DNA of 64,000 nt, taken from the IMG/VR virus record IMGVR_UViG_3300035687_000003, positions 1-64,000 of that record; one strand, 5' to 3'. The DNA is from a virus. Below, one piece after another: positions 63,884-64,000 of this stretch; position 1 is the stretch's first letter; each line of letters opens with the position of its first letter. The notes below the pieces were generated by a model. The model did not search any database. It had not been told where the DNA came from and was given only the letters and a program-made list of their open reading frames with translations. Both the position numbers and the translations under genes were made by a program.

Positions 63884-64000
63884 TTGAACGAGATCAATAT
63901 AGAAGTTCACGCGACATCCACTGGCCTCATGCGTGGCGAGATCAAGCGTGACATCGACACCGCCGCAGCCGGCCAAGAGATCAAGATTCCGGTCAACGCC
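63884..64000 (+). CDS. Tape measure protein, 5' end only
   Basis: TTG 63884 with AAGGAAGGGG upstream opens a frame that runs to the window end (39 codons): NEINIEVHATSTGLMRGEIKRDIDTAAAGQEIKIPVNA. The start matches tape measure N-termini ('I.V.....G....I...l..A..G..I.IPV'). Position after the chaperone pair makes this the expected gene; only the first part is visible. Confidence 0.75.
   Translation, partial: MNEINIEVHATSTGLMRGEIKRDIDTAAAGQEIKIPVNA

Noticed and set aside
1-64000. Searched by eye for integrase, excisionase-attP pairs, reverse transcriptase/DGR cassettes, toxin-antitoxin pairs and anti-CRISPR-associated regulators
   Set aside because: None could be supported. The small helix-turn-helix genes are too generic to call excisionase, and no serine or tyrosine recombinase motif was seen in this window.

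Overview
The window reads as a contiguous part of a tailed actinobacteriophage (siphovirus-type) genome. The right half holds an HK97-style head and tail module: small and large terminase, portal, Clp-type prohead protease, major capsid protein, head-tail connectors, tail terminator, tail tube, a tail-assembly chaperone pair with a -1 slippery site, and the first 39 codons of a probable tape-measure gene at the right edge. An actinobacterial host is suggested by the high G+C, the frequent GTG starts, a phage-encoded Lsr2, several apparently leaderless promoters, and small families (DUF6131, DUF6283, FDXHR zinc proteins) typical of actinobacteria and their phages. No integrase, tRNA, lysin or DNA polymerase was recognised. 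Nearly all family calls come from motifs read by eye, not from database searches.

Layout. (1) 77-2414, minus: about a dozen tiny genes chained mostly by short ATGA/GTGA overlaps, read from a divergent control region with two dyads at 2415-2536. (2) 3043-15901, minus apart from one small membrane gene: the replication module, with a helicase-methyltransferase fusion, DnaN-like sliding clamp, SLOG protein, TOPRIM primase/RecA-type helicase and MazG-like enzyme, between many small zinc-binding or membrane proteins. (3) 15902-16293: a 392-bp intergenic hub with three inverted repeats, followed by a GntR/HutC repressor. (4) 17059-21874, plus: small genes and a DnaX-like clamp loader. (5) 21993-28627, minus: the recombination module (RecT-like annealing protein, PD-(D/E)XK exonuclease, YqaJ-like stub, DnaQ-like exonuclease, half of a C5-methyltransferase). 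(6) 28656-35037, plus: RuvC-like nuclease, SSB, MerR-like protein, Lsr2 and small genes. (7) 35038-35430: a repeat-rich control locus with an 84-nt dyad and 11-bp iterons. (8) 35469-64000, plus: secreted and membrane proteins, packaging, head and tail, interrupted by four homing-endonuclease genes and three minus-strand genes.

How it works together. A phage clamp, clamp loader, primase/helicase and SSB could assemble a partly self-supplied replisome, although the polymerase is outside the window or comes from the host. RecT, the exonuclease, the RuvC-like protein and the DnaQ-like protein form a recombination and end-processing set. GntR/HutC, Lsr2 and at least three ribbon-helix-helix proteins are the visible regulators. 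Tight overlaps imply long polycistronic messages with coupled translation.

Most unusual items: a shared hairpin element 24-25 nt before two different homing-endonuclease genes; a mirror-symmetric pair of divergent leaderless promoters; a ribbon-helix-helix gene overprinted on the tail of the primase gene, next to in-gene repeats that could be an origin; a low-G+C host-recognition cassette that left behind a duplicated 23-codon anchor stub; a repetitive N-terminal peptide shared by a head-region and a tail-tube protein with almost entirely different codons; and an apparent ATT start codon beside a homing-endonuclease gene.
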